In this document: positions 1 through 8,385 of the stretch, piece by piece
Position numbering within the stretch: position 1 is the stretch's first letter
Layout of the letters: each line of letters begins with the position of its first letter
Virus record (IMG/VR): IMGVR_UViG_3300025162_000019
Location: 138,826-189,489 of that record
Direction: 5' to 3' (one strand)
Length of the DNA: 50,664 bases
Source of the DNA: a virus
Made by a program: the position numbers and the translations under genes
The notes under the pieces: model-generated
Databases searched by the model: none
What the model was told of the DNA's origin: nothing
The model's input: the letters and a program-made list of their open reading frames with translations, nothing else

Positions 1-6
1 TTAACA

Positions 7-300
7 TTAAAGTAGTGTCGTAACAGGATTTTCAACCTTTACAAGTTCTTCGGATTCTTTCTGAACATACCCTGTAAATCTGGCTGAAAATCTCTTCTTA
101 TCATCTATCAAATAACTTACATTATACTTCTTCTCATCATGTATAAGCAAATCGCCATAAGAAGGTAAAAGGCCATTCAAAGATTCAGCAGTAAATGAAT
201 ACTCACCCGGCTTCAAATACATTACCTTATATTGCCCTTCAACTACATCATTTAACTGAGGTAAAAATATACTTTCAACAAATCCTTTTTTATTAGACAT
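7..300 (-). CDS. hypothetical protein, 97 aa
   Basis: I do not recognise this protein. It starts with MSNKKGFVESIF, has no signal peptide or membrane segment and looks like a small soluble, mostly beta protein. Its start overlaps the last 8 bases of the upstream 102-aa gene, which suggests translational coupling in one operon. It is the most downstream gene visible in the leftward transcript, and the next gene lies outside the window. Confidence 0.6.
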   Translation of the reverse strand: MSNKKGFVESIFLPQLNDVVEGQYKVMYLKPGEYSFTAESLNGLLPSYGDLLIHDEKKYNVSYLIDDKKRFSARFTGYVQKESEELVKVENPVTTLL

Positions 301-601
301 TATTATCTCCAGACATTCCTTTTACTAATGTATCTAATAGACTATTCATATTAGATGTATTCTTTTCAATTGATTTACTATACTTCTTATAGCCCATCTC
401 ATCAATGGTTTCAGCTTCATCGGATAATCGTACAATTTCAAAGGCCATCAAAACATCTACAATACTTGACAATCTTTCATACTCATCTTTCAAATCTTCT
501 TCTTCTTTAATACCATCCCTTGTAATCTCTATTTGTGGCTTGATATTATTAAAATTACCTGTATTGATTGTCATACTCCTAGACACAGTTATTTTTAACA
601 T
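293..601 (-). CDS. hypothetical protein, 102 aa
   Basis: Small acidic protein without a recognised domain. The N-terminal third (MLKITVSRSMTINTGNF) looks like a beta hairpin, followed by a helical stretch rich in E, K and D from about residue 32. An AAGGAGT-type ribosome site precedes the ATG. It overlaps the next gene by 8 bases and follows the 137-aa gene after a gap of about 14 bases, so it belongs to the same operon. Function unknown. Confidence 0.6.
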   Translation of the reverse strand: MLKITVSRSMTINTGNFNNIKPQIEITRDGIKEEEDLKDEYERLSSIVDVLMAFEIVRLSDEAETIDEMGYKKYSKSIEKNTSNMNSLLDTLVKGMSGDNNV

Positions 602-615
602 ATTATACTCCTTTT

Positions 616-1029
616 TTAATAAAATATTTCAGCTAAAATCATTTCAGCCATTTTTAATCTATCCATTTGATTTTGAACATTTAATCCTTGTGTATTAACA
701 GCAAACTCTATCATATCAGCAATTTTAATCAGATAGATTTTCTCTAATGCACTATTTTTCAAAAAACAATCCAACATATACATTTTAGCCAAATCAAAAT
801 CTAATACAACTGCTGATGGTACTACTTGTGTAGGAACTGATGGTTGTATTTGCTGGCCAACAGTACCTGAAATCGTATGGATTTTTTTTATTGACGGGGA
901 TGAAGGCACCGCTTGTGTTTTACTACCATTATAAGGTTTAACAGTAGCGTCTTGCCCTTCACACTCACATTCAACTTTATCTATATCACTACATTTGTTT
1001 TCTTCATTCATTACCAGATCATCAAACAT
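616..1029 (-). CDS. hypothetical protein, 137 aa
   Basis: Unrecognised protein with two visible parts. Residues 1 to about 75 are low-complexity, with a C-x-C run (VECECEG) and a Pro/Ser/Gln-rich linker. Residues about 78 to 137 are predicted helical (DLAKMYMLDCFLKNSALEK). It lies about 11 bases downstream of the 288-aa gene in the same operon. No motif supports a function. Confidence 0.55.
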   Translation of the reverse strand: MFDDLVMNEENKCSDIDKVECECEGQDATVKPYNGSKTQAVPSSPSIKKIHTISGTVGQQIQPSVPTQVVPSAVVLDFDLAKMYMLDCFLKNSALEKIYLIKIADMIEFAVNTQGLNVQNQMDRLKMAEMILAEIFY

Positions 1030-1040
1030 AATTATTCTCC

Positions 1041-1907
1041 TTACATATCACTTAAATAGTTTTTTATTAGATTAGCTGTATATACAACATCCATTTCAGG
1101 GTAATAGTTCTTTATATCCACATAAATCTGATGTATAATACCAACATAACAAAGATCATAACTCTTTACATTATACCAAACACTAAAATCATTCTCAACA
1201 ATACTTTCAAATGCGTTATAGTATCTATTCTCTATCGGGATTAAAGGAATACAATTATTCTCTAATGCTTTTACAAAATCTGAATGGAGATAACCGCACA
1301 TATTTTGATTGAATGTATTGATTAAAATAGTAGCTTTCAGATCGCAAAACTCTATAGGTTTCTTTTTAACACTAAAATCTACATAGTTATTTTCATGCCT
1401 TATATCAGCATCATAGTTTACTTCTAATCCGCCATACATTTCAGATACATAATACTTATCAAAGGCTTGTATTCTATCACTTATAGAACCCTTATAACCC
1501 AATGGTGTTCGTTTCCAGTTGCAAAATTGAATGCCATTTAATGTTTTAATCTTCAACCAAAAAGGTAGATAACGAAATCCTCGCCTATGATTTAAATATG
1601 GCTCAAAAAATACAACATTAAACTTCTTCAGCCAGCTATATTCTTTCTCAGTCATTGATGCTTGACTATCAAAAATAATTATAGGCTTTTTCGTCCTTGT
1701 AAATTCTTCAACAAGTTCCGTTTGTTTTAAGATCAACTTTCCTTTATTAGAGTTCTTTTTATCATGCTCTGTTTTAATCCAGTTTAGAAAAATAGCATCA
1801 CACTCTTCATTTGAATCTGATGCTAATTCCTTCACCTTCATTACTGGGTCTTTATTCAACTCACAAATTAAACTACCATCATTAACATTAAAAATCCCAA
1901 GTATCAT
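1041..1907 (-). CDS. possible glycosyltransferase-like protein, 288 aa
   Basis: Soluble alpha/beta protein. The segment near residues 190-225 (LINTFNQNMCGYLHSDFVKA, then ENNCIPLIPIENRYYNAF) resembles the C-terminal donor-binding half of GT-B glycosyltransferases, where a helix follows a conserved loop and precedes a proline-containing strand. The N-terminal half has Rossmann-like strand patterns (KPIIIFDSQAS, NVVFFEPY). I see no nucleotide-binding signature that would settle the family, so this is a weak inference. If correct, it could modify phage DNA or surface glycans. It lies 21 bases downstream of the TROVE gene in the same direction. Confidence 0.35.
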   Translation of the reverse strand: MILGIFNVNDGSLICELNKDPVMKVKELASDSNEECDAIFLNWIKTEHDKKNSNKGKLILKQTELVEEFTRTKKPIIIFDSQASMTEKEYSWLKKFNVVFFEPYLNHRRGFRYLPFWLKIKTLNGIQFCNWKRTPLGYKGSISDRIQAFDKYYVSEMYGGLEVNYDADIRHENNYVDFSVKKKPIEFCDLKATILINTFNQNMCGYLHSDFVKALENNCIPLIPIENRYYNAFESIVENDFSVWYNVKSYDLCYVGIIHQIYVDIKNYYPEMDVVYTANLIKNYLSDM

Positions 1908-1928
1908 TATTTATTAAACCATTTCCTA

Positions 1929-3344
1929 TTATATTCTGGCCCATTTAACAATCAAATCGTTGACTTCTGTAAACCAACCATTCTTTTCCTCATGCTCATA
2001 TTCATAAATAAAATCTATAACATGATCCGAAAAGCCATTTATTAATGTCCAGTTTTTATCATATGTTAGACCTGAATCATATGTTGCAATGTTCATAATA
2101 TAACCCTTACTATTATTAGAAGGTAATGCTCTACCATCTGTTGATTGCTCATCTGTTATAACAATCACTCTATCATACTCTTCTTTACTCTTTAAATCGT
2201 TCAAAGAAGTTCTTAAAGCTGTTCCCATGTTAGGCTGATTATTAATAATAGAATCAGCTAATTCAAAACCATGATAGTTATTTCCTACAAGGGCTAATCT
2301 ATCAGAAAAGGTATATACAACACATTCATCGCACACTTCTCTTAAAAGAATAGCAAGTGCTGTTGCGGTATCAATCCTTTTTGTTTCAGACTTCCTTGCA
2401 GTAGCCCAAGTCATTGAACCAGATACATCAACAAGTAATGCAGTTTTACCAGATAACTTGTTAAATGTTCTAACACACTTTAACATCATATCTTCAAGTT
2501 CTTTCTTAATATCTACATCTGAAATATTCTTATATGCAGTATAGAATCTGAAAGGGAAAAGTTTTTCAACATTAGCCTTATGTAAAGCATCTATAATCGT
2601 ATACTTATCAAGACCAGCTTCTATCATACCTCTTATATTTTTGATCAAAGCCATAGCACCTAACTTATTATTCTTAATCAAATCCTCAAAAACATCTTTC
2701 TTATTTTCACCGGAAGATAAACGCACTTCCCAAGTATCAGGGATTTCTAATTTAGAATATTCACCATAAAATGCCTTGATTGGAAATCCTGCTTTTGTTA
2801 CTGTTGGAAAGAAATCTTTATTTACCAACTGAGCAAACATCTTTCCTTTTGTCATATTTTCAGGTTTAGCGTGGCACAAAAATGCCGCATCCCTCAACTG
2901 AACAGAGCCAGGGCCACTATCATTCTTATTCCATTTAGCTATCTGATACTCATTGAACTTATTGAAAGCCTTTGAAATACCTTTCTTTACCTGAGCAGAC
3001 AAAGAAGAATCTTTATCACTACCAGACCAATATAGTTTTAAGAACTCAATTATTTCATCAGGTCTTTGAATAATCTGATTTAAAGTATTACTTAAAATAG
3101 AAGGGGTATATGTCTTAGTATTACGAGCAAGCTCACGAATTAAAAGCAATGGTATTTTTCTTAAATGGAACTTATCTCTAGCTTCTATCGCAAGAGAGGC
3201 AACCATATAAGGATCGCATTGTTTAACCAATTCTTTTATTCTATTTGTACAAGATGCGCCTGATTCATAAAATGAATTTTCATTTAATAGGCAAGATAAT
3301 ACTGAACGTCTTAACTGAGCTTCTGAACTTAAATTTTCAAACAT
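1929..3344 (-). CDS. TROVE (Ro60/Rsr-like) RNA-binding protein with vWA domain, 471 aa
   Basis: Ro60-family proteins bind Y-type RNAs and misfolded noncoding RNAs on a ring of HEAT-like repeats and carry a C-terminal von Willebrand A domain. The helical TROVE region covers roughly the first 290 residues, and the phrase TWEVRLSSG is typical of bacterial and phage members. The vWA domain follows, with an intact metal site DVSGS about residue 306. I chose the ATG at 3344 because AAGGAG lies 8 bases upstream. An in-frame extension to a TTG at 3425 is possible (27 extra residues), and its sequence lies in the repeated leader. Bacterial homologues often sit beside Y RNA genes; here a structured, repeat-rich leader lies just upstream. 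Family confident; role in the phage inferred to be RNA binding or quality control. Confidence 0.85.
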   Translation of the reverse strand: MFENLSSEAQLRRSVLSCLLNENSFYESGASCTNRIKELVKQCDPYMVASLAIEARDKFHLRKIPLLLIRELARNTKTYTPSILSNTLNQIIQRPDEIIEFLKLYWSGSDKDSSLSAQVKKGISKAFNKFNEYQIAKWNKNDSGPGSVQLRDAAFLCHAKPENMTKGKMFAQLVNKDFFPTVTKAGFPIKAFYGEYSKLEIPDTWEVRLSSGENKKDVFEDLIKNNKLGAMALIKNIRGMIEAGLDKYTIIDALHKANVEKLFPFRFYTAYKNISDVDIKKELEDMMLKCVRTFNKLSGKTALLVDVSGSMTWATARKSETKRIDTATALAILLREVCDECVVYTFSDRLALVGNNYHGFELADSIINNQPNMGTALRTSLNDLKSKEEYDRVIVITDEQSTDGRALPSNNSKGYIMNIATYDSGLTYDKNWTLINGFSDHVIDFIYEYEHEEKNGWFTEVNDLIVKWARI

Positions 3345-3653
3345 AACATATTCTCCTTGAGTAAAGATTTGAGGAACAAATTGCATTGAGTGTTTTTTCA
3401 TTTTGTAGTTGAAGTAACTCAACACTCCGCCATCAAATTATATTAAAATAGGGAACAAACAGAATGAGCGTCTTTTCATTTCAAGTGAAGTATCTCATTC
3501 TAACACCACTATAATCTTTTTTATTAAAGAGGAACAATTAAAAAAGAGATTATCAGGAGTTTCACCCGAATCCTTTTATTGTTACATTTTTGATTATTAG
3601 TCAAATTTCAAGTGAAGTAACTCTTCTTATACACCATCTTTAACTTTGAATAT
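3345..3653 (-). ncRNA. structured repeat-containing leader of the TROVE gene (three related hairpin units)
   Basis: About 300 bases without a convincing gene. On the minus strand three related units occur with the core GAGWTACTTCA: near 3600-3625, 3470-3500 and 3400-3428. Unit 2 is enclosed by a 7-bp stem GAATGAG/CTCATTC and unit 3 by GAGTGTT/AACACTC, so pairing is kept while the stem sequence changes. A TTGTTCC element follows each unit (near 3530, 3450 and 3375). Another hairpin (AGGATTC...GAA..TCCT, about 3555-3575) and an A6/U6 stem lie between units. A consensus sigma-70 promoter stands directly upstream. This could be an untranslated leader, an autoregulatory site for the TROVE protein or a Y-RNA-like ligand. 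Confidence 0.5.
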
Positions 3654-3682
3654 ATTATAACATATTACTTTTTATTTGTCAA
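3654..3682 (-). promoter_or_regulatory. consensus sigma-70 promoter for the TROVE leader
   Basis: TTGACA at 3677-3682, a 17-base spacer and TATAAT at 3654-3659, all on the minus strand; both hexamers are exact. The -35 box is encoded within the last codons (Ile-Asp-Lys-stop) of the 88-aa gene. Transcription would start near 3647 and produce the repeat-rich leader. Confidence 0.8.
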
Positions 3683-3938
3683 TCTTTTCTTTTACTTTTT
3701 CTTCTTTTATTTTTTTCTTTCCAAGAGCATTTTCAATAATAAAATCTCTTACTGGAAATGACAAAGCATCTAAACGGCAGTGTAACCCCTGAGCTATAAT
3801 ATTTATAGGGCCAACTACTGTTGCAATATGCCTTACCGCTTCTGCCAAATCAAATGCAGCAATAAATGCTGTAAAGCTGTTGAAATTTGGAATCTTTTCG
3901 TATTCAATTCTATACACATTAACTGTTTTTCCTGCCAT
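3672..3938 (-). CDS. hypothetical protein, 88 aa
   Basis: Unrecognised small protein beginning MAGKTVNVYRIEYEKIPN, with a hydrophobic Ala/Ile-rich middle (residues about 20-50) and a very basic, charged tail (KKKIKEEKVKEKIDK). The hydrophobic stretch is broken by charged residues, so I do not call a membrane segment. Its ribosome site (AGGAGT) lies inside a remnant of a homing endonuclease. Its last codons overprint the -35 box of the TROVE promoter. Confidence 0.55.
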   Translation of the reverse strand: MAGKTVNVYRIEYEKIPNFNSFTAFIAAFDLAEAVRHIATVVGPINIIAQGLHCRLDALSFPVRDFIIENALGKKKIKEEKVKEKIDK

Positions 3939-3939
3939 C

Positions 3940-4005
3940 TTAAACTCCTATTAAACCTTTTATTTTATTCAAACAACATAACTTATCATTATACCAATCT
4001 TTGTC
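3940..4005 (-). pseudogene. C-terminal remnant of a Vsr-like homing endonuclease
   Basis: Directly after the stop of the 67-aa gene, the frame ending at 3940 reads KDWYNDKLCCLNKIKGLIGV-stop. This matches the C-terminus of the intact endonuclease at 48236-48943 (KDWYNDKLCCLNKINELIGV) almost residue for residue. The DNA match continues through the AAGATG that starts the downstream gene in both places. Nothing upstream of the lysine is preserved. What remains supplies the AGGAGT ribosome site of the 88-aa gene. Confidence 0.85.
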
Positions 4006-4007
4006 AT

Positions 4008-4211
4008 TTAGCCTTCTATTATATCTTCATAACAAGGTTCATAAACATATGAATTTTTTTCTTTATCAATTTTAGTAATCTTATAATACGATATAAAACC
4101 ACTAGTTATTGATTCTTCTATTTTATCTAACATACTTTCTGATATAAAAATTTCGCCAATCTCAACTTTTTTCGGCTCTGTTTTTAACATTCTAACTTCA
4201 GATGATTTCAT
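4008..4211 (-). CDS. hypothetical protein, 67 aa
   Basis: Small mixed-charge soluble protein beginning MKSSEVRMLKTEPKKVEIGE. Its ATG overlaps the stop codon of the 25-aa basic peptide gene (TAATG), which indicates translational coupling and supports this start over the internal methionine at residue 8. No domain recognised. Confidence 0.55.
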   Translation of the reverse strand: MKSSEVRMLKTEPKKVEIGEIFISESMLDKIEESITSGFISYYKITKIDKEKNSYVYEPCYEDIIEG

Positions 4212-4288
4212 TATTTCTTTTTTCCTTTTTTCTTTTTACTTTTAGGTGCTACTTGTTGCTCTTTATCTTGTTTCTTTTTATTTCCCAT
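4211..4288 (-). CDS. 25-aa lysine-rich peptide
   Basis: A very short gene: ATG at 4288, stop at 4211, 25 residues of which about half are lysine (begins MGNKKKQDKEQQ, ends KKKKGKKK). A strong ribosome site AGGAGG (4298-4303) lies 9 bases upstream, and its stop overlaps the start of the 67-aa gene. These two signals make it a credible translated gene although it is too short for homology. A nucleic-acid-binding role is only a guess from its charge. CATAAATA, one base off the late promoter, lies just upstream near 4318-4325. Confidence 0.6.
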   Translation of the reverse strand: MGNKKKQDKEQQVAPKSKKKKGKKK

Positions 4289-4345
4289 AATAGATTTCCT
4301 CCTGTAAATATGTTTAATCTATTTATGAGAAAATTAAAATAAATA

Positions 4346-5479
4346 TTATTTCTTTGTTTTTTTCTTTGTCGTTACAGGATTTTCAGCTAAAGCGACATCT
4401 AACTCTTCTGAAGTTTTAACATCAACATTTTCAAGTAACTTCTCTGCTGCTTCCACCATTTCATTATGCGTAGAATAACCAGTATTTTTCAACCACTCAT
4501 CAACTTCTTCTAATAATTCAGGATGATTGGCTAAATTAGCTGTTGCATTATCAAATCCTTGTCCTAAAACTTCCCCAGTTTTTGTAATCTTAAACCATGC
4601 GCCACCTTGAGTTACAATGCCAGCTTCTATCAATAGATCAACAATGCCAGCATATATATCAATACCCTTATTATAATCTATTTTAATAATTGCATCCTGA
4701 TATGGTGGATACATACGATTCTTTATTGTCGTAGCCTTGATAATACTCTCACCTTCATTACTCTTTTCCTTTTTAAGTGATAAAAGAATACTTGGAAACA
4801 TTCTCATTGCCTTACCACCGCCAATCTGATCCGGTAATGGAACCTGCCCTGGCCTACTATACATATGACCAGTTATAATACCGATAGAACCAGTTTCGAT
4901 AATAACATTCAGCATCATTTTTAGCATTGAACGAATTTTCTTCTGTAGCTGACCTTGATCTGCTTTAGGTTCACCCTTCAAAGCATCAGCCATAACTTTA
5001 TCTTGATCTAAACCACCAACAGAATCTAATCCTATTATTCCCTTTTGACCTGTTGCTAAAAGCTTTTCTTTAATCTGTGCCAAAGTTATTTTTACATTAT
5101 CAACATATGGTGTATAAAAATACTGAGATTTCTTTGTATTTAATCCCCATCTTTTAGCAAAATCATTACCACAGCCTAGTTCTGAATCCATAATAAATGG
5201 AATATAGCCTTGCTTTTGCCCTTCTAACATACATAAAACCATAAAAGATGATTTCATTGTATGTTCAGGCCCTACAATACCAACGAGATTTTTATGCGGA
5301 ATACCCTTATGTAATGAGCCAGATATAATCCTATTCAAATCCAATGCAGGTGTTTTAACCCATTCAGTGACATTACCAATAGTAGATTCTGATAATGTTG
5401 AAATGTGAATACTTGGTAATGCTTTTTGCAATCCGGCTAATATATTATCAAATACTTCCTGATCTATTTCTTCTGTCAT
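4346..5479 (-). CDS. uvsX: UvsX/RecA-like recombinase
   Basis: ATP-dependent strand-exchange protein of phage recombination and recombination-dependent replication. Visible motifs are a Walker A variant GPEHTMKSS (residues 70-78), the catalytic glutamate region MDSELGCGNDFAKRWG (about 98-113), Walker B IIGLDSVGG (about 148-156) and the DNA-binding L2 region rich in Gly/Lys (PDQIGGGKAMRMFPSILLSL, about 218-237). Its 377 aa are close to T4 UvsX (391 aa). The C-terminus is acidic and then ends in a lysine run (TTKKKTKK). An AGAGGT ribosome site precedes the ATG. It lies 15 bases downstream of gp46 in the same transcript, and both act in the same pathway. Confidence 0.9.
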   Translation of the reverse strand: MTEEIDQEVFDNILAGLQKALPSIHISTLSESTIGNVTEWVKTPALDLNRIISGSLHKGIPHKNLVGIVGPEHTMKSSFMVLCMLEGQKQGYIPFIMDSELGCGNDFAKRWGLNTKKSQYFYTPYVDNVKITLAQIKEKLLATGQKGIIGLDSVGGLDQDKVMADALKGEPKADQGQLQKKIRSMLKMMLNVIIETGSIGIITGHMYSRPGQVPLPDQIGGGKAMRMFPSILLSLKKEKSNEGESIIKATTIKNRMYPPYQDAIIKIDYNKGIDIYAGIVDLLIEAGIVTQGGAWFKITKTGEVLGQGFDNATANLANHPELLEEVDEWLKNTGYSTHNEMVEAAEKLLENVDVKTSEELDVALAENPVTTKKKTKK

Positions 5480-5494
5480 TTATATAACCTCTTT

Positions 5495-7684
5495 TTATAT
5501 TTTAGATAAAACTGAAAATCCCTGCGACTTATTTACCATATAAGCGTTATTAAATTCCAGATCATCTATTTCTTGTCTATGTGTTACTATATAAATTTTA
5601 CTACTATCATCTCTCTGTTTACCTTTAATAATCCTTAGCATTTGTTTCAAACCAGATGAATCTATTGATGAATCCAATATTTCATCTAAAACCAATATAT
5701 CAGGCCATATACCAGCCTGTAAACGAGAAATATCTAAAAAAGCTAACTGCATTGATAAATCTATGCTTCTAGCCTCACCACCACTTAAATTACCATAAGA
5801 GCAATTAAATATTCCTGGCCCTTCTATCGTTTCATTTAACCAAGCATCTAATATAAGATAAAAGTTTACACCACTTTCAGCCAGATAATAATTTACCTGT
5901 TTATTCAAATAGGGAAGAAATGATGATATAGCATATTGTTTTATATTTTCATCTTTACATATTAATTTTAAATAATTTAAATGATCGACTATAAGATTTA
6001 AACTTACATTATCCTTCTCTAACTTTTTTATTTCTTTATTATTTTTACTTCTATTATCTTCAATATCAGATAATAATTTTAGTAAATCTCTTTTTCTCTT
6101 TGTTTCTTGATCTACTTTCTCTAAAAGGATTCTCTTTTCTATCTCTAAATTATTAATGATTTTTAAAGATTCTTCAAATGATTCTATATCTATTCTAGTT
6201 TCAGTAATCGTAATCTTTATTTCTTGTAATTCCATATCAACTTTTAATCTTTCTTCTTCAACTTTTAATAGAAAAAATTGTATCTTTTCTACTTCTCTTT
6301 CAAGTCTTTCTAAATCATATGATAAGGCATCCTCTGAATAATTCTTTAACTCTAGTTCCAGCTCAATCTTTTTTATTTTAATTCTATTTAACTCTTTACT
6401 TTCAATATTTATCTTCTCTAAGCTTTCTTTATTTTCTTTCAGTAATAATTCTAACACATCTAATTTAATTTGTAAATCACTACTACATACCATTCTAATA
6501 TTGATTTTATTAAATAGTTTATCCTTACAATCATCGGTTATTGCTGTGTTACATAACGGACATTGATCAGATGCTTCTATTATACTCAAATCACTTCTAA
6601 GATTCAGTAAAACGCCTTCATTAACATTAATAGTATCTTTCAAAATAGAATATTCATCCATCACACCTTTAATCTCTGTATCTTTTAACGATATAGTATT
6701 ACTCAACTCTAAAATTAACTTGTCTATATCTGGATAAGTAGATTCGTAGGAATCATATTCTTTTTTTAAGGTAGTATACTTTTCATTGATTTTTATTCCC
6801 TCCTTGATTAAACTTATCTCTTCCTTCTTATTAGTAATCATATTTTTATATTCTTCTATTTGACTATCATATATAGAAATACTCTTACTACATTCAAATT
6901 CTTTGTCTAAATATGAAGTTCTTTCAAGTATAGCTTCTTCATATTCTCTTCTCAGTGACACCTTATCATATGTCTTTAATTTATTTTCAATCTCTTTTAA
7001 TGTATCTTCTGATGAACTAATTTTATTAATCATTTCAAGAAGTTCATTACCTTTAATACCTAAACTTACATCAACGGATTTATATTGACCCATAGATAAA
7101 TTATTCATACTTATCTTATCCAAATTTATCTGCAAATACTTATTGCCTTTCTCTACAAGTTTAGAATACATTTCAAGAGAAAATATCCGTTCAAGAAACT
7201 GCCTCTTCTTTCCCGTATCTAACTTTAGTATAGGTGTTAAATTGTTAAGATTAGTATGGATTAGATTAATAAAAGATAGAAAATCAAATCCCAATATTTC
7301 TTTTTCAAAGAACTTTTGATAATCTCTCGCATCAGACAATAATGGTATTAAAGAACCATTTTCATATATTTCTAATTTATCTGGTTTTATTGCTCTTAAT
7401 ATGGAATAATTTTTAGTATCTTTTATAAAATTTAATATGACTTCACAGTTCTTTTTATTTTTCCAGTTTATTATCTGTTCTTTTTTAACTGGCTTATTTG
7501 TTCTACCAAATAAAGCAAATGGTATTGTCTCCATAACAGAACTTTTACCTGAAGCGTTTGATCGTTTTTTATCATGGTCAAAACCAAATATGGCATTAAT
7601 ACCAGGCTCAAAAATTAAATGTTGAGGCGAATTACCATAACTGAAAAAATTCTTAAAAGTAGTATCTTGAAAATCTAATATCAT
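5495..7684 (-). CDS. 46: gp46-like SbcC/Rad50 recombination nuclease subunit
   Basis: ATPase subunit of the gp46/gp47 (Rad50/Mre11-type) complex that processes DNA ends. Order of parts: Walker A region RSNASGKSS (residues 41-49), long coiled-coil arms (about 170-370 and 385-580), a zinc-hook CPLC near residue 375, the ABC signature NLSGGEARS near 631 and Walker B DILVLDEILDSS near 661. Length 729 aa, longer than T4 gp46 (560 aa), mostly in the coiled coil. The start overlaps the stop of the 77-aa gene (TAATG). Its partner gp47 is four genes upstream rather than adjacent. Confidence 0.92.
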   Translation of the reverse strand: MILDFQDTTFKNFFSYGNSPQHLIFEPGINAIFGFDHDKKRSNASGKSSVMETIPFALFGRTNKPVKKEQIINWKNKKNCEVILNFIKDTKNYSILRAIKPDKLEIYENGSLIPLLSDARDYQKFFEKEILGFDFLSFINLIHTNLNNLTPILKLDTGKKRQFLERIFSLEMYSKLVEKGNKYLQINLDKISMNNLSMGQYKSVDVSLGIKGNELLEMINKISSSEDTLKEIENKLKTYDKVSLRREYEEAILERTSYLDKEFECSKSISIYDSQIEEYKNMITNKKEEISLIKEGIKINEKYTTLKKEYDSYESTYPDIDKLILELSNTISLKDTEIKGVMDEYSILKDTINVNEGVLLNLRSDLSIIEASDQCPLCNTAITDDCKDKLFNKINIRMVCSSDLQIKLDVLELLLKENKESLEKINIESKELNRIKIKKIELELELKNYSEDALSYDLERLEREVEKIQFFLLKVEEERLKVDMELQEIKITITETRIDIESFEESLKIINNLEIEKRILLEKVDQETKRKRDLLKLLSDIEDNRSKNNKEIKKLEKDNVSLNLIVDHLNYLKLICKDENIKQYAISSFLPYLNKQVNYYLAESGVNFYLILDAWLNETIEGPGIFNCSYGNLSGGEARSIDLSMQLAFLDISRLQAGIWPDILVLDEILDSSIDSSGLKQMLRIIKGKQRDDSSKIYIVTHRQEIDDLEFNNAYMVNKSQGFSVLSKI

Positions 7685-7917
7685 TAGATAAAATCATCAT
7701 TATCTATGTCATTATCAATATCATAGCCGAATGATTCATATGCCTCATCAAAGGCTTCATCAAGTCCGATACATTCCTGAAGAGTATCGCAATCATACTC
7801 TTCAAATCCTGTTATAAGAACCTTATACACCTTAACCCTTGTATCAAAATCCTCTATCTCAATTTTAATACCATATATCACATCTTCCATTAAATTAGAA
7901 CCAGTAGCCCATCCCAT
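7684..7917 (-). CDS. hypothetical acidic protein, 77 aa
   Basis: Unrecognised and very acidic, ending in a D/N-rich tail (DIDNDIDNDDFI). Its stop overlaps the gp46 start and it follows the metallopeptidase gene by 3 bases, so it is co-translated with the recombination genes. The strong negative charge might suit a DNA mimic or protein-binding role, but nothing in the sequence shows it. Confidence 0.55.
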   Translation of the reverse strand: MGWATGSNLMEDVIYGIKIEIEDFDTRVKVYKVLITGFEEYDCDTLQECIGLDEAFDEAYESFGYDIDNDIDNDDFI

Positions 7918-7920
7918 AGT

Positions 7921-8385
7921 TTATTCCTCCTGATCTCTTATTTGTTCATATATACTTGAAGCTAAATCAGCTACACGACTTGCCCAGCTAGGATCATCTG
8001 TATTCAATGATACTTCCTCATGGAAATCTGAAAAATCATGTGGAATTAATTTATAAGGGTTTTTAGCATCTAAATCTACATAACAATGTCTTAATTCATG
8101 CCTAAGTATTCTAACTCTATCATCCCTTGTAATATTATCCCATGCAATTTTATCAACAGTTAAAATATAATCAAAACCTTCTTCTATTCTATCATCAGCA
8201 GTTAGTGTTCTTAAAAGATCATTTGTTTTTCTTATCTGAGCTAAAATTACCAGACCTTCTTTTGTTCTCTTCTTTAAATCAAAAAGGCAACAAATCTGTG
8301 CGCTTCTAAGTTCAGGAAAAAAATCTGCTCTCACATCTGTTAATAATGCCTTTAATAAATCCGATGCATCTTCAAATCTACTCAT
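7921..8385 (-). CDS. putative phage metallopeptidase (HELRH), 154 aa
   Basis: The motif RILRHELRHCYVD (about residues 97-109) contains an HExxH zinc-protease signature, and further histidines follow in HDFSDFHEE that could supply the third ligand. This layout matches small putative metallopeptidases common in large phages. The upstream part (KTNDLLRTLTADDRIEEGF) is helical. I chose the ATG at 8385: GAGGT lies at a suitable distance and the start overlaps the upstream gene's stop by 8 bases. A longer frame reaches 8436 but would run deep into the previous gene. Substrate unknown. Confidence 0.7.
   Translation of the reverse strand: MSRFEDASDLLKALLTDVRADFFPELRSAQICCLFDLKKRTKEGLVILAQIRKTNDLLRTLTADDRIEEGFDYILTVDKIAWDNITRDDRVRILRHELRHCYVDLDAKNPYKLIPHDFSDFHEEVSLNTDDPSWASRVADLASSIYEQIRDQEE

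Noticed and set aside
3345-3425. Longer TROVE protein starting at TTG 3425 or ATG 3401
   Set aside because: No well-spaced ribosome site for either, while ATG 3344 has AAGGAG at ideal spacing. Kept as an alternative because the upstream residues could resemble the start of TROVE proteins.
3550-3580. tRNA-like T-arm (GGATTCGGGTGAAACTCC) suggesting a YrlA-type Y RNA
   Set aside because: The stem is 4+3 bp with a bulge and does not form a 5-bp stem with a 7-base loop; no acceptor or anticodon arm could be built around it.
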